From NCBI GenBank assembly GCA_001464355.1, contig LNEU01000033.1, positions 434,001 to 498,000 on the forward strand: a stretch of 64,000 nt of DNA. The letters run 5' to 3'. Each line of letters opens with the position of its first letter. Position 1 is the first letter of the stretch. The DNA comes from Burkholderiales bacterium Ga0077544 (GTDB lineage Bacteria > Pseudomonadota > Gammaproteobacteria > Burkholderiales > Burkholderiaceae_D). A program made the translations under genes and the position numbers. Below, piece after piece: positions 20,014 to 30,654 of the stretch. The notes beneath the pieces were generated by a model, which saw only the letters and a program-made list of their open reading frames with translations, was not told the DNA's origin and searched no databases.

Positions 20014-20130
20014 ATGCACATTGTCATGAAAGCACAATCCTTTGTAACGCAAGCTGCGGCTGCAGGACGCAAGGTCCTGACAGCGCAGCCTGTACTGATG
20101 GTCTTCGGCAGGTTCGCCAACAAGTATTAA
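20014..20130 (+). CDS. Possible 38-residue leader ORF ending directly at the mreC start
   Basis: ATG at 20014 opens a 38-residue frame with basic, amphipathic character (MHIVMKAQSFVTQ...RFANKY). Its TAA is immediately followed by the mreC ATG at 20131. No convincing ribosome binding site is seen. The precise abutment would allow translational coupling to mreC, but chance is equally possible. Confidence 0.3.
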   Translation: MHIVMKAQSFVTQAAAAGRKVLTAQPVLMVFGRFANKY

Positions 20131-21126
20131 ATGGAATACAGCCCGCCACCACTCTTCAAACAAGGTGCCTCGGCACGCGCAAAGATGGTGTTCTTCGCCC
20201 TGATCGCATTGATTTTGCTAGGGGTCGATTCGCACATGCGTTCGCTCGCTGTTGTGCGCCAAGTGATCTCTACCGCCTTGTATCCACTGCAGGTTGTTGC
20301 GCTTGCGCCGCGTGATGCCATGTACTTCGTCGGCGATTATTTCACTTCTCTTTCCGACACCAAGGCAGAGAACGAAAAACTCAAACTTCAGCAAACCGTC
20401 AACGCACGCACCTTGCAGCAAGGTCAGCAACTGCTGGCCGAAAATGTTCAACTGCGCCATTTGCTGGGTACTAGCGAGCGCTTGCCGGTGAAGTCGGTGA
20501 TGGGCGAAATCCTGTACGACACACGTGATGCATTCACACGCAAGATCGTGCTGGATCGCGGCATTCAACACGGAGTGGAGCGTGGTCAGCCGGTAATTGA
20601 TCACATCGGTGTGGTCGGACAGGTGACGCGTGTATTTCCTTTTACGTCCGAAGTCACTTTGTTGACCGACAAGAATCAGGCAATTCCGGTGCAGGTTGTA
20701 CGCAACGGATTGCGTAGCGTTGCATATGGTCGGGGTCAATCGAACGTACTGGATTTGCGTTTCATGCCGACCAATGCGGATATCCAAAAAGGCGATGTGC
20801 TGGTGACGTCCGGCATTGATGGCATTTATCCTGCGGGTCTGGCGGTTGCCACGGTTTCTCTGGTGGAGAACAAGTCGGCCGACTCCTTCGCGCGCATCGT
20901 CTGCCAACCTTCTGCGGGGATAGACCGCAATCGTCAGTTGCTGATTCTGCTGACGGAAAATAAAGCGGCACCGCGTCCGGCAGATGACTCGAAAGACAAA
21001 AACGCAAAAATGACCGGCATCTTGCGACATGCCGCCAGCCGGACCAACGGTACGTCGGGCAAAGGCATTGTTGAAACGCCGCCCGCTCCTGCACCTACTC
21101 AACCGCCAGCAACATCGACACGATGA
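20131..21126 (+). CDS. mreC: Rod shape-determining protein MreC
   Basis: 331 residues: a short cytoplasmic start, one transmembrane helix (about 14-34), a coiled coil (about 65-110, with SLSDTKAENEKLKLQQ) and the periplasmic beta-barrel domains with the conserved VIDHIGVVGQVTRVFPFTSEVTLLTD-like core. The C-terminal tail is proline/threonine-rich and disordered. MreC connects MreB to PBP2/RodA. The ATG directly abuts a small upstream frame; the 3' end overlaps mreD by 4 nt. Confidence 0.95.
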   Translation: MEYSPPPLFKQGASARAKMVFFALIALILLGVDSHMRSLAVVRQVISTALYPLQVVALAPRDAMYFVGDYFTSLSDTKAENEKLKLQQTVNARTLQQGQQLLAENVQLRHLLGTSERLPVKSVMGEILYDTRDAFTRKIVLDRGIQHGVERGQPVIDHIGVVGQVTRVFPFTSEVTLLTDKNQAIPVQVVRNGLRSVAYGRGQSNVLDLRFMPTNADIQKGDVLVTSGIDGIYPAGLAVATVSLVENKSADSFARIVCQPSAGIDRNRQLLILLTENKAAPRPADDSKDKNAKMTGILRHAASRTNGTSGKGIVETPPAPAPTQPPATSTR

Positions 21127-21638
21127 ACCATCAGCCACATTACATTCTGTTGCCAGCCAGCCCGCTTTTTATAGCGGTCAGTTTGATCGCGGCATTCTTG
21201 CTCAACTTGCTACCGTGGGGCCAGCTGATAGGTATTCCCGATTTTGTTGCGCTGATACTGGTGTTCTGGAGCATGCATCAGCCACGCAAGGTCGGGATAG
21301 GCGTCGCATTTTTCATGGGCTTGCTGATGGATGTGCATGATGCAGCAGTGCTGGGCGAGAATGCACTGGCTTATACGTTGCTGTCTTATTTCGCGATCAT
21401 GATACACAGGCGCGTCTTGTGGTTCCCTGCCGGCATACAAGCATTGCATGTGTTTGTGCTGTTGTTGGGGGCGCAAGTCGTGGGGCTGATTGTCAGATTG
21501 CTGGTCGGCGGCAGATTTCCGGGCTGGTTGTACTTCACTGAAAGCATGGTTGCAGCGCTGTTATGGCCGGTCGTGGCCTGGATATTACTCGCACCACAGC
21601 GCCGGGCGATCAATCGTGACGATACACGTCCGATTTGA
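21123..21638 (+). CDS. mreD: Rod shape-determining protein MreD
   Basis: 171 residues, five hydrophobic helices, with the MreD features GIPDFVALILVFWSMHQPRKVGIGVAF-type membrane core and FMGLLMDVHDAAVLGENALAY. Inner-membrane component of the elongasome. The ATG overlaps the mreC stop (ATGA), indicating coupled translation. Confidence 0.93.
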   Translation: MNHQPHYILLPASPLFIAVSLIAAFLLNLLPWGQLIGIPDFVALILVFWSMHQPRKVGIGVAFFMGLLMDVHDAAVLGENALAYTLLSYFAIMIHRRVLWFPAGIQALHVFVLLLGAQVVGLIVRLLVGGRFPGWLYFTESMVAALLWPVVAWILLAPQRRAINRDDTRPI

Positions 21639-21671
21639 TGTGCTGCAACTGACAACCGGTATTGATGCCGC

Positions 21672-23579
21672 ATGACTGAATTAAAAAATACCGAACGCGA
21701 ATTACATTTCTTCCGCCTGCGCTTGTCGGTGGCCGGTGGACTGGTGTTTATTTTATTTGCCTGTTTGCTCGCGCGCTTCGTCTGGTTGCAGGTATATAAA
21801 CATAATGATTATGTCGCGCAGGCGGAAGAAAATCGGATTTCGGTGGTGCCGGTGGTGCCGAATCGCGGCCTGATCCTGGATAGAAACGGCGTGGTGTTGG
21901 CGCGTAACTATTCAGCCTACACGCTGGAAATCACTCCATCCAAAATCGACGGCGATCTCGAGAAATTGATCGATGAGTTGGCCACGCTGGTCGATATCCA
22001 GCCCAAAGATCGCAAGCGTTTCAAGAAGCTGCAGGAAGAATCGCGCAATCTGGCCAGTTCGCCGATACGCGTGCGCCTGTCCGACGAGGAAGTGGCGCGA
22101 TTTTCTGCACAGCGCTACCGCTTCCCGGGCGTTGAAATTCAGGCGCGCCTGTTTCGCCAGTATCCGCTCGGTTCGGTTGCCTCGCATGTGATTGGCTATA
22201 TTGGCCGTATCAATGCGCGCGAAGCGAAGGACATCGACGCAAGTGACGACGCGACCAACTATCGCGGTACTGAACATATCGGTAAGGAAGGCCTGGAAAA
22301 AAACTACGAAGAAAAATTGCATGGCCGTACCGGCTATGAAGAAGTTGAAGTATCTGCTGGTGGTCGCCCCATCAGGACCCTGTCGCGCACCGCCGCCACG
22401 CCTGGCGATAATCTGATTCTGTCTATCGATATTGAATTGCAAAAAGTGGTTGAGCAAGCCTTCGGCGACAGGCGCGGCGCATTGATTGCGATTGAGCCTT
22501 CAACTGGCGACGTGCTGGCATATGTGTCGATGCCGACCTTCGATCCGAATCTGTTCGTCGAGGGTATCGATCAGCAGAGCTGGGATTTGCTGAATAATTC
22601 GCCGGATCATCCGTTGTTGAATCGCCCTTTGTCCGGTGCGTACCCGCCGGGATCAACCTACAAGCCATTCATGGCGCTGGCCGCATTGGAACTGGGTAGG
22701 CGCAAACCGACGGACGCTATCGCTGATCCCGGCTACTTCTGGTTCGGCAATCACAAGTTTCGCGATGATAAAGAAGGCGGACACGGCATGGTCGATATGT
22801 ATAAATCGATCGTGCAATCGTGCGATACCTATTACTACTTGCTGGCCAACGATCTGGGCGTGGATGCAATACACGATTTCATGAAACCGTTCGGCTTTGG
22901 TCAAAAGACCGGAATTGATCTCAGGTTTGAACGCACAGGGGTGTTGCCGTCCACTGCATGGAAGGCCGCTGCGTATAGAAAGCCGGAACAAAAAAGATGG
23001 TACGCCGGCGAAACCATTTCCATCGGTATTGGTCAAGGCTATAACTCGTTCACACCTCTGCAGTTAGCCCATGCGACCGCAACACTGGCTAATAACGGCA
23101 TCGTCATGAAGCCGCATCTGGTCAGGGAAATCGAGAACGGCGTGACGCGACAGCGTACCTTGACGGTGGCGAAAGAAAGTTATCGCATCCCGTTGAAACA
23201 GGAAAACATAGACGTTATCAAGCAAGCCATGGTGGGGGTCAATACAGAGGGCACCGGTGCACGTGCATTTTCAAAAGCAGAGTATGTGTCGGCTGGCAAG
23301 ACCGGTACTTCTCAAGTGATCGCGATCAAGAAGGGTGAGAAATATGATGCAAGCAAAATTTCTGATCGACATCACGATCACGCCTTATTTACGGCGTTTG
23401 CACCTGCAGATAAACCTCGAATCGCGCTCGCCTTGATTGTTGAAAACGGCGGTTTTGGTGGCGCTGCTGCTGCGCCGATTGCCAGGGCGGCGATGGATTT
23501 TTATTTGCTGGGCAAGCGGCCGGAAGTCAAGACGCCGGTCAAGCCTGCTGCCATTCCCAAAGATGAGCATACCCACTAA
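21672..23579 (+). CDS. mrdA: Penicillin-binding protein 2
   Basis: 635 residues: an N-terminal membrane anchor (about 18-40), a pedestal/dimerisation domain (NRGLILDRNGVVLARNYSAY) and a transpeptidase domain with the active-site S-x-x-K in YPPGSTYKPF, S-x-D/N in SCDTYY and KTGT in SAGKTGTSQV. It cross-links lateral peptidoglycan together with RodA. All catalytic motifs are intact and the length is typical. Lies 33 nt after mreD and shortly before rodA, as in other Betaproteobacteria. Confidence 0.96.
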   Translation: MTELKNTERELHFFRLRLSVAGGLVFILFACLLARFVWLQVYKHNDYVAQAEENRISVVPVVPNRGLILDRNGVVLARNYSAYTLEITPSKIDGDLEKLIDELATLVDIQPKDRKRFKKLQEESRNLASSPIRVRLSDEEVARFSAQRYRFPGVEIQARLFRQYPLGSVASHVIGYIGRINAREAKDIDASDDATNYRGTEHIGKEGLEKNYEEKLHGRTGYEEVEVSAGGRPIRTLSRTAATPGDNLILSIDIELQKVVEQAFGDRRGALIAIEPSTGDVLAYVSMPTFDPNLFVEGIDQQSWDLLNNSPDHPLLNRPLSGAYPPGSTYKPFMALAALELGRRKPTDAIADPGYFWFGNHKFRDDKEGGHGMVDMYKSIVQSCDTYYYLLANDLGVDAIHDFMKPFGFGQKTGIDLRFERTGVLPSTAWKAAAYRKPEQKRWYAGETISIGIGQGYNSFTPLQLAHATATLANNGIVMKPHLVREIENGVTRQRTLTVAKESYRIPLKQENIDVIKQAMVGVNTEGTGARAFSKAEYVSAGKTGTSQVIAIKKGEKYDASKISDRHHDHALFTAFAPADKPRIALALIVENGGFGGAAAAPIARAAMDFYLLGKRPEVKTPVKPAAIPKDEHTH

Positions 23580-23696
23580 ATCCATGAACACATCTCTCCG
23601 GCCTATGCTCAAGAATGCGTTAATGCGATTGGACCTGCATTCATCCGTAACCCGTATTTGCACAATTCAGGCGCAAAAATTGCGATGGGAGCAGAC

Positions 23697-24800
23697 ATGA
23701 ACAAGCGTTCGCCATGGCAAATTCTGCAGCCGTACGTGCAGGTATTCGATGGGCCCTTGGTTTTGATCGTCGGCGCGATTCTGGTGCTGGGAACGGTCAC
23801 GCTGTATTCTGCCGGCATCGATTTTCCGGGCAGGATTGAGGATCATGTGCGCAACATCATGATCGCGCTGATGGTGATGTGGATTGCTGCGGTGATTCCG
23901 CCGCAGACCCTGATGCGATTTGCCGTGCCGCTTTATATCATTGGCGTTTCATTGCTGATAGGCGTGGCGATGTTTGGTTTGATCCGTAATGGGGCAAGAC
24001 GCTGGATCAATGTTGGCATGATCATTCAACCATCCGAAATCATGAAGATCGCGATGCCGATGATGTTGGCGTGGTTCTTCCAGAAACGCGAAGGGATGAC
24101 GCGCTGGCGTGAGTTCACGGTTGCGGGTTTGCTGCTGATTGTGCCGGTCGGTCTGATCATGCGTCAGCCGGATCTGGGTACTTCGCTGCTGGTATTGGCC
24201 TCGGGTTTATACGTGATTTTCTTTGCCGGCCTGTCATGGAAGGTCATCGCTGCTGCCGTGGTTGCGACGCTGGCGAGTCTGCCGATTGTGTGGTCGATGC
24301 TGCATGATTATCAACGAGGCCGGGTGTTGACTCTGATTGATCCGACCACGGATCCGCTGGGAAAAGGCTTTCATATTATCCAGTCGACAATTGCGATCGG
24401 CTCTGGTGGTGTCACCGGCAAAGGCTGGTTGAACGGTACCCAGGCCCATCTTGAGTTTATTCCCGAGCGCACTACCGATTTTATTTTTGCGGTTTTTTCG
24501 GAAGAGTTCGGCTTGATCGGTAATTGCATTTTATTGTTGCTGTATCTATTCCTGATCGGGCGCGGCATGATCATCGCAGCCAATGCGCCGACGCTGTTCA
24601 GCCGTTTGCTGGCTGGTGCGATTACGATGATTTTCTTTACCTATGCATTTGTGAACATGGGAATGGTGAGCGGTATCTTGCCGGTGGTCGGCGTACCGTT
24701 ACCATTTGTCAGTTACGGCGGTACTGCGTTCGTCACGCTCGGTTTGGGTGTGGGAATTTTGATGAGCATACAGCGGCATCGAAAATTGATGCAAAGCTGA
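23697..24800 (+). CDS. rodA: Peptidoglycan glycosyltransferase RodA (SEDS)
   Basis: 367 residues with about ten helices; SEDS-family signatures RNGARRWINVGMIIQPSEIMKI-type loop, KPD-like MRQPDLGTSLLVLASG, GSGGVTGKGW and the C-terminal VPLPFVSYGGTAF. RodA polymerises lipid II in lateral wall growth with PBP2. The start at 23697 follows GGGAG at 7-nt spacing and gives the usual N-terminus (MNKRSPW); a longer in-frame start at 23658 is less likely. Confidence 0.95.
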   Translation: MNKRSPWQILQPYVQVFDGPLVLIVGAILVLGTVTLYSAGIDFPGRIEDHVRNIMIALMVMWIAAVIPPQTLMRFAVPLYIIGVSLLIGVAMFGLIRNGARRWINVGMIIQPSEIMKIAMPMMLAWFFQKREGMTRWREFTVAGLLLIVPVGLIMRQPDLGTSLLVLASGLYVIFFAGLSWKVIAAAVVATLASLPIVWSMLHDYQRGRVLTLIDPTTDPLGKGFHIIQSTIAIGSGGVTGKGWLNGTQAHLEFIPERTTDFIFAVFSEEFGLIGNCILLLLYLFLIGRGMIIAANAPTLFSRLLAGAITMIFFTYAFVNMGMVSGILPVVGVPLPFVSYGGTAFVTLGLGVGILMSIQRHRKLMQS

Positions 24801-24863
24801 TTATCGCCGCCTCACTGCTTGCCGCAGATTTAATCGGCGAGCAGCTTTCAACAGGAGTAGGCA

Positions 24864-25901
24864 ATGCAATTAAGTTTTTCAGCATCGCGCATTCTGGGTT
24901 TGCTGGCGATTCTGACGCTGGCCGCCTGCAGCAGCGTACCTCTGGATACTTCTTCCGGCAAACCGCAGACCGCGACACGTTCGGCCAGCGCAACGCATCC
25001 GGTGCTACCTGCTGCGGGCTCCGGTCGTGGCGGTTATTACAAGGATGACGGGCCGGGTGATGTAACGCCGGACGGCTTGCTGGACTTGCCGGATGCGGAG
25101 CCGCGTATCGAGTCGGTTTCAACGCGCGGCAACAGGCCCTATGTTGTGTTCGGCAAAAAATATGTGCCTATCACTCATGAGCGGCCTTTCAAGCAAACCG
25201 GACGTGGCAGCTGGTATGGCAAGAAATTCCACGGACAGAAAACCTCATCTGGCGAAATCTACGATATGTACAAAATGTCGGCGGCGCATCCGACCCTGCC
25301 GATTCCTTCGTACGCGCGCGTCACTAATGTAAGCAATGGCAAGCAGGTCATCGTGCGCGTCAATGATAGAGGCCCTTTTCATTCGAGTCGTGTAATTGAT
25401 CTGTCGTATACCGCTGCATTGAAACTGGGTTATATCGGACATGGCAGTGCCGAGCTGCAAGTCGAACGATTGCTGCCGGCAGACATAGAGCAGATCTTGG
25501 CGAGCAAGGCGAGTGCGGCTACACCTGCCGTGGCGACTGAAGCGGTCGTCATGCCGATGACGGAGTCGGCACAGTTGGCTCCGGCGACGCTACAGCCGGT
25601 CGCGTTTGCATCGAATGGAAATGCATCAGCGTTATCGCCGCCAATGGCAACGCAGCTGGCCACCACAGCCAGTGGTTTTTATGTGCAATTCGGTGCGTAC
25701 TCACAGGCTGCCAATGCAGAACGTGTACGTACCCGACTGTTGCAGGATGCCGGTAGCGTGCTGCCACAATTGACGGTTGAGCCTTCGAATAATTTGTACC
25801 GACTCTATGGCGGCCCGTTTGCTACTCGCGAAGAAGCCGCTGCTGCTGCAGCGCAAGTTCAAGGTGCCGTGGGATTCAAGCCGTTTATCGTGCAGCGTTA
25901 A
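24864..25901 (+). CDS. rlpA: Septal-ring lytic transglycosylase / rare lipoprotein RlpA
   Basis: 345 residues. The signal peptide ends in a lipobox (LAAC, Cys22), so it is an outer-membrane-type lipoprotein. A double-psi beta-barrel domain follows (about 110-205, with GRGSWYGKKFHG, AAHPTLPIPSYARV and VNDRGPFHSSRVIDLSY), then an alanine/threonine-rich linker and a C-terminal SPOR domain (about 270-345, with FYVQFGAYSQAANAERV) that binds denuded septal glycan. AGGAG precedes the ATG. Last gene of the elongation cluster; it overlaps the convergent rsmI stop by 4 nt. Confidence 0.94.
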   Translation: MQLSFSASRILGLLAILTLAACSSVPLDTSSGKPQTATRSASATHPVLPAAGSGRGGYYKDDGPGDVTPDGLLDLPDAEPRIESVSTRGNRPYVVFGKKYVPITHERPFKQTGRGSWYGKKFHGQKTSSGEIYDMYKMSAAHPTLPIPSYARVTNVSNGKQVIVRVNDRGPFHSSRVIDLSYTAALKLGYIGHGSAELQVERLLPADIEQILASKASAATPAVATEAVVMPMTESAQLAPATLQPVAFASNGNASALSPPMATQLATTASGFYVQFGAYSQAANAERVRTRLLQDAGSVLPQLTVEPSNNLYRLYGGPFATREEAAAAAAQVQGAVGFKPFIVQR

Positions 25902-26869
25902 TCTTGTCCCGACTCGCTGTCTGCTTTCATTTGCAGGGCGCGATCATACAAGGCATTTTTCTTTTGCCCAGTGATATGCGCTGCCAGCGTCGCCGCCTGT
26001 TTTACTGAACATTCCTGCAGCAGGATTTTCAGGATGCGTTCGGCTTCCATTTCATCCTGGTCGCCTGCCGCAGGCGCACCTTCCAGCAGCACGACAAACT
26101 CGCCTTTTTGCCGGTTTGCTTCTGCGTTGATCCACGCACTGGCTTCGGCCAGGGTGCAACGATGTATTTCTTCAAACATCTTGGTTAACTCGCGTGCAAA
26201 CACGATATGGCGGGTCGACTCGAAACTTGTCGTCAGTGCCTCCACGGCTTCGACTATGCGATGTGGCGCTTCGTAGAACACCATGGTTGCCGCAACACTT
26301 TTCAAATTGAATAAAACCGTTTCGCGCTGTTTGGCTTTGGCTGGCAGGAAGCCGACGAAATAAAATTGATCATTCAGCAAGCCGCTGGCCGACAGCGCGG
26401 CAACTGCTGCGGATGCCCCCGGCAACGGCACCACGCGCAAGCCGGCGTTACGCACCGCATCGACGATGCGCGCGCCGGGATCTGACACCGCAGGCGTGCC
26501 GGCATCGGATACCAATGCAATCCGTTCCCCTGCCTGCAAGCGACGTATCAAAGTGTCTGCCACTTCGCGTTCATTGTGCTGATGGGCGGCGATCAGCTTT
26601 TTTGACAAGCCGTAACGCGTTAAAAGATGACCGGTATTACGCGTATCTTCGCAAGCGACGGCATCGACTATCGATAAAGTGTGCAAAGCACGCAACGATA
26701 TGTCACCTGCATTCCCGATCGGTGTGGCCACCACATATAATGTCGCCGAAGGATAAGTCTGCCGCTCGACGTCACGTAATACTTCATGCAATAAATTCGG
26801 TAAGTCATCATGCAGGGCGTCTTGCATAAGCGGCAAGATCGTGGGCGTGCTGTCGTTAGGTTCAGTCAT
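25898..26869 (-). CDS. rsmI: 16S rRNA (cytidine1402-2'-O)-methyltransferase RsmI
   Basis: 323 residues. Tetrapyrrole-methylase-fold signatures LYVVATPIGNAGDISLRAL, ACEDTRNTGHLL, LVSDAGTPAVSDPG and FYEAPHRIVEAVEAL identify RsmI (YraL), which methylates the ribose of C1402 in the decoding centre. The N-terminus is about 40 residues longer than in E. coli; a later start is possible. Divergent from the lpoA-like gene with 12 nt between start codons, so the promoters must overlap each other's coding DNA. Synteny with yraM-yraN-yraO-yraP supports the call. Confidence 0.94.
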   Translation of the reverse strand: MTEPNDSTPTILPLMQDALHDDLPNLLHEVLRDVERQTYPSATLYVVATPIGNAGDISLRALHTLSIVDAVACEDTRNTGHLLTRYGLSKKLIAAHQHNEREVADTLIRRLQAGERIALVSDAGTPAVSDPGARIVDAVRNAGLRVVPLPGASAAVAALSASGLLNDQFYFVGFLPAKAKQRETVLFNLKSVAATMVFYEAPHRIVEAVEALTTSFESTRHIVFARELTKMFEEIHRCTLAEASAWINAEANRQKGEFVVLLEGAPAAGDQDEMEAERILKILLQECSVKQAATLAAHITGQKKNALYDRALQMKADSESGQD

Positions 26870-26881
26870 TGGGAGAGTCGG

Positions 26882-28195
26882 ATGTTGGGAAATTTAGCGA
26901 GAATGTTGGTGCTGGCTGCGGCCATCAGCGGATTGTGCGCGCCTGTACAGGCAAATACAACTGCTGTTATCGGCGCGGCTGTTGGCACTGCTGAAAACGC
27001 TTCTGCCAGCGCGGGTAGCAGTCTACCCGGCATTCATGCTCAACGTTCAGTATTGGACAACTTGCAACTCGCCCAAACCGATCTCGCACTGCCGCGCGAT
27101 GAAAATGACGATTTGAGTAACGGTCCGATTATCGAAGCGGTAGAAATGCCGGTCGTCGTTAGCCGTTTGCCGCCGGTACGTATTGCTTTGCTGCTGCCGC
27201 GTCGCTCAGAGTCGTTGGCGCAGGTGGCCGATGCAGTGCGTTCAGGTTTCATGGCCGCTTATCAATATGAGCCGGCCAACATTACCGTCAATTTGGTGGA
27301 AACCGGTGATTCTGCACAAGACGTGCTGTCCGGCTATCTGGACGCGGCGATGCGCAATGACATCGTGGTTGGGCCGCTGACGCGTAGCGGTGCTAATGCG
27401 ATTGCGCAAAACGGCAACGTCACCAAGCCGACGATTGCACTGACTCAATTGGATACTGCAGACGGTACGGAAACGCGCGTGCCAACCAATATGCTGGTGA
27501 TGGGTTTGTCGATAGAAGATGAGGCGCGTCAGATCGCCGACTGGCTGGGTGCACGCAAGGCTGGAATCAAGGCGTTTGCGATTTCCACCAATGTGTCATG
27601 GCAGCGTCGTGCGGTCAAAGCTTTCTCCACCGAGTGGCGCCACCTCGGCCTGCAATCTGAAACGATGGAGCTCGGTATGACTGGTAGCTTCATTAATGCG
27701 ACCGCACTGGTGCAATTGAAGAAGCGCATTCAGGCTGAAAAGCCAGCGCTGATCTTTGTCGGCCTCGATGCTGCACAAACCATCCAGCTGCGTCTGGCGA
27801 TCGGCGGCGAAGTACCTTTGGTCGGCACATCGCAATTGAATCCTCTGGCGCTTGCAGATTGGGCGGGTGCCGATAAATTGCCAGATCTGGAAGGCGTGCG
27901 CCTGCTCGACATGCCGTGGCAGTTGCAGGCGGATCATACGGCGGTGATGGCCTATCCGCATCTTACAAAAACCGGTGAACAGCGTATCAGCCCTGATATC
28001 GAACGGCTATATGCACTGGGTGTCGATGCTTATCGCGTCGCACACAATATCGCGATCAAGCAAAATGAGTTCAAGCTCGACGGCGTGACCGGCAAACTGG
28101 CCATTCGTTTCGGTCAGGGCGCACCGCATTTTGATCGCCTCATGCAACCGGCGATCTATCGCGACGGTGTGGTGCAGCCAATGGAAATACCTTGA
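26882..28195 (+). CDS. lpoA: LppC/LpoA-type penicillin-binding protein activator
   Basis: 437 residues from ATG 26882 (GGGAGAG upstream). A signal peptide ends near PVQA, without an evident lipobox, followed by a periplasmic-binding-protein-like domain with VRIALLLPRRSESLAQVADAVRSGF-type start and QIADWLGARKAG. This corresponds to the C-terminal (LppC, YraM) domain of LpoA, which activates PBP1A in gamma-proteobacteria. The N-terminal TPR domain of E. coli LpoA is missing, as is usual for Betaproteobacteria. Whether it activates a PBP here is inferred from family and from its place upstream of yraN-diaA-dolP. Confidence 0.85.
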   Translation: MLGNLARMLVLAAAISGLCAPVQANTTAVIGAAVGTAENASASAGSSLPGIHAQRSVLDNLQLAQTDLALPRDENDDLSNGPIIEAVEMPVVVSRLPPVRIALLLPRRSESLAQVADAVRSGFMAAYQYEPANITVNLVETGDSAQDVLSGYLDAAMRNDIVVGPLTRSGANAIAQNGNVTKPTIALTQLDTADGTETRVPTNMLVMGLSIEDEARQIADWLGARKAGIKAFAISTNVSWQRRAVKAFSTEWRHLGLQSETMELGMTGSFINATALVQLKKRIQAEKPALIFVGLDAAQTIQLRLAIGGEVPLVGTSQLNPLALADWAGADKLPDLEGVRLLDMPWQLQADHTAVMAYPHLTKTGEQRISPDIERLYALGVDAYRVAHNIAIKQNEFKLDGVTGKLAIRFGQGAPHFDRLMQPAIYRDGVVQPMEIP

Positions 28196-28202
28196 TTCGC
28201 TG

Positions 28203-29875
<1,673 letters not shown>

Positions 29876-29927
29876 CGATTAATAATCGTTGCCGCTTAAC
29901 AAGTGGTGGTTTTGGAATGCTATATTG

Positions 29928-29959
29928 AAGCCGCGCGACAGTTTGTCGTGCGGCTTTTT
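29928..29959 (+). terminator. Intrinsic terminator after dolP
   Basis: AAGCCGCGCGACA (29928-29940) pairs with TGTCGTGCGGCTT (29944-29956), with one G-T wobble, followed by TTTT. Ends 14 nt before the lemA start, so the lemA promoter must lie upstream of or within it. Confidence 0.8.
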
Positions 29960-29973
29960 CATTGGGAGAAACC

Positions 29974-30564
29974 ATGACAGCAGTGCTCGTTTTACTGGCC
30001 ATCGTTGCAGTTATTGTGTTCTGGGGCGTCGGCGTCTATAACCGCATCATCGCCCTGCGCAATTACTTCGAGAACGCGTTTTCTCAAATCGATGTGCAGC
30101 TTAAACGTCGTTACGATTTGATCCCGAATCTGGTCGAAACCGCCAAAGCCTATATGACCCATGAGCGCGAAACATTGGAAGCTGTGATTGCCGCGCGCAA
30201 TCAGGCCGTCGATGCCAACAAAAAAGTCGCCGGTCATCCTGCTGATTCCACCGCGTTTAAACAGATGATCGCCGCTGACGGCGTGCTTGACGCATCGCTG
30301 GGCAAGTTCTTCGCGCTATCGGAGGCTTATCCTGACTTGCAGGCAAATCAAACCATGCTGCAGTTGAGCGAAGAACTCAGCAGCACCGAAAACCGCATCG
30401 CGTTTTCCCGCCAGGGTTACAACGACAGTGTGATGTCGTATAACGTCGCGATTCAGCAGTTTCCCGGTTCCGTGGTTGCCAATTCCTTTGGCTTCAAAAC
30501 AGCAGAATTGCTGGAGTCGACTGAATCTCCAGAAGAACGCAAAGCCATCAAAGTTGCGTTTTGA
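29974..30564 (+). CDS. lemA: LemA family protein
   Basis: 196 residues: an N-terminal transmembrane helix (about 3-20) and a helical-bundle domain with the family motif LKRRYDLIPNLVETAKAYM and LSSTENRIAFSRQGYNDSVMSYN. LemA proteins are membrane-anchored helical bundles of uncertain role, commonly encoded with membrane metalloproteases or TPM-domain proteins. GGGAG at the correct spacing selects ATG 29974 over the in-frame ATG at 29962. The M48 peptidase gene follows 90 nt later. Confidence 0.92.
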   Translation: MTAVLVLLAIVAVIVFWGVGVYNRIIALRNYFENAFSQIDVQLKRRYDLIPNLVETAKAYMTHERETLEAVIAARNQAVDANKKVAGHPADSTAFKQMIAADGVLDASLGKFFALSEAYPDLQANQTMLQLSEELSSTENRIAFSRQGYNDSVMSYNVAIQQFPGSVVANSFGFKTAELLESTESPEERKAIKVAF

Positions 30565-30654
30565 TTGTTGTTCGCGACCATTTTTCTCCGCGTGCATCAT
30601 CCGAATCCCGTGCATTGCGCCTGATGCACACGTCCTGACATCGCATACCGCGAC

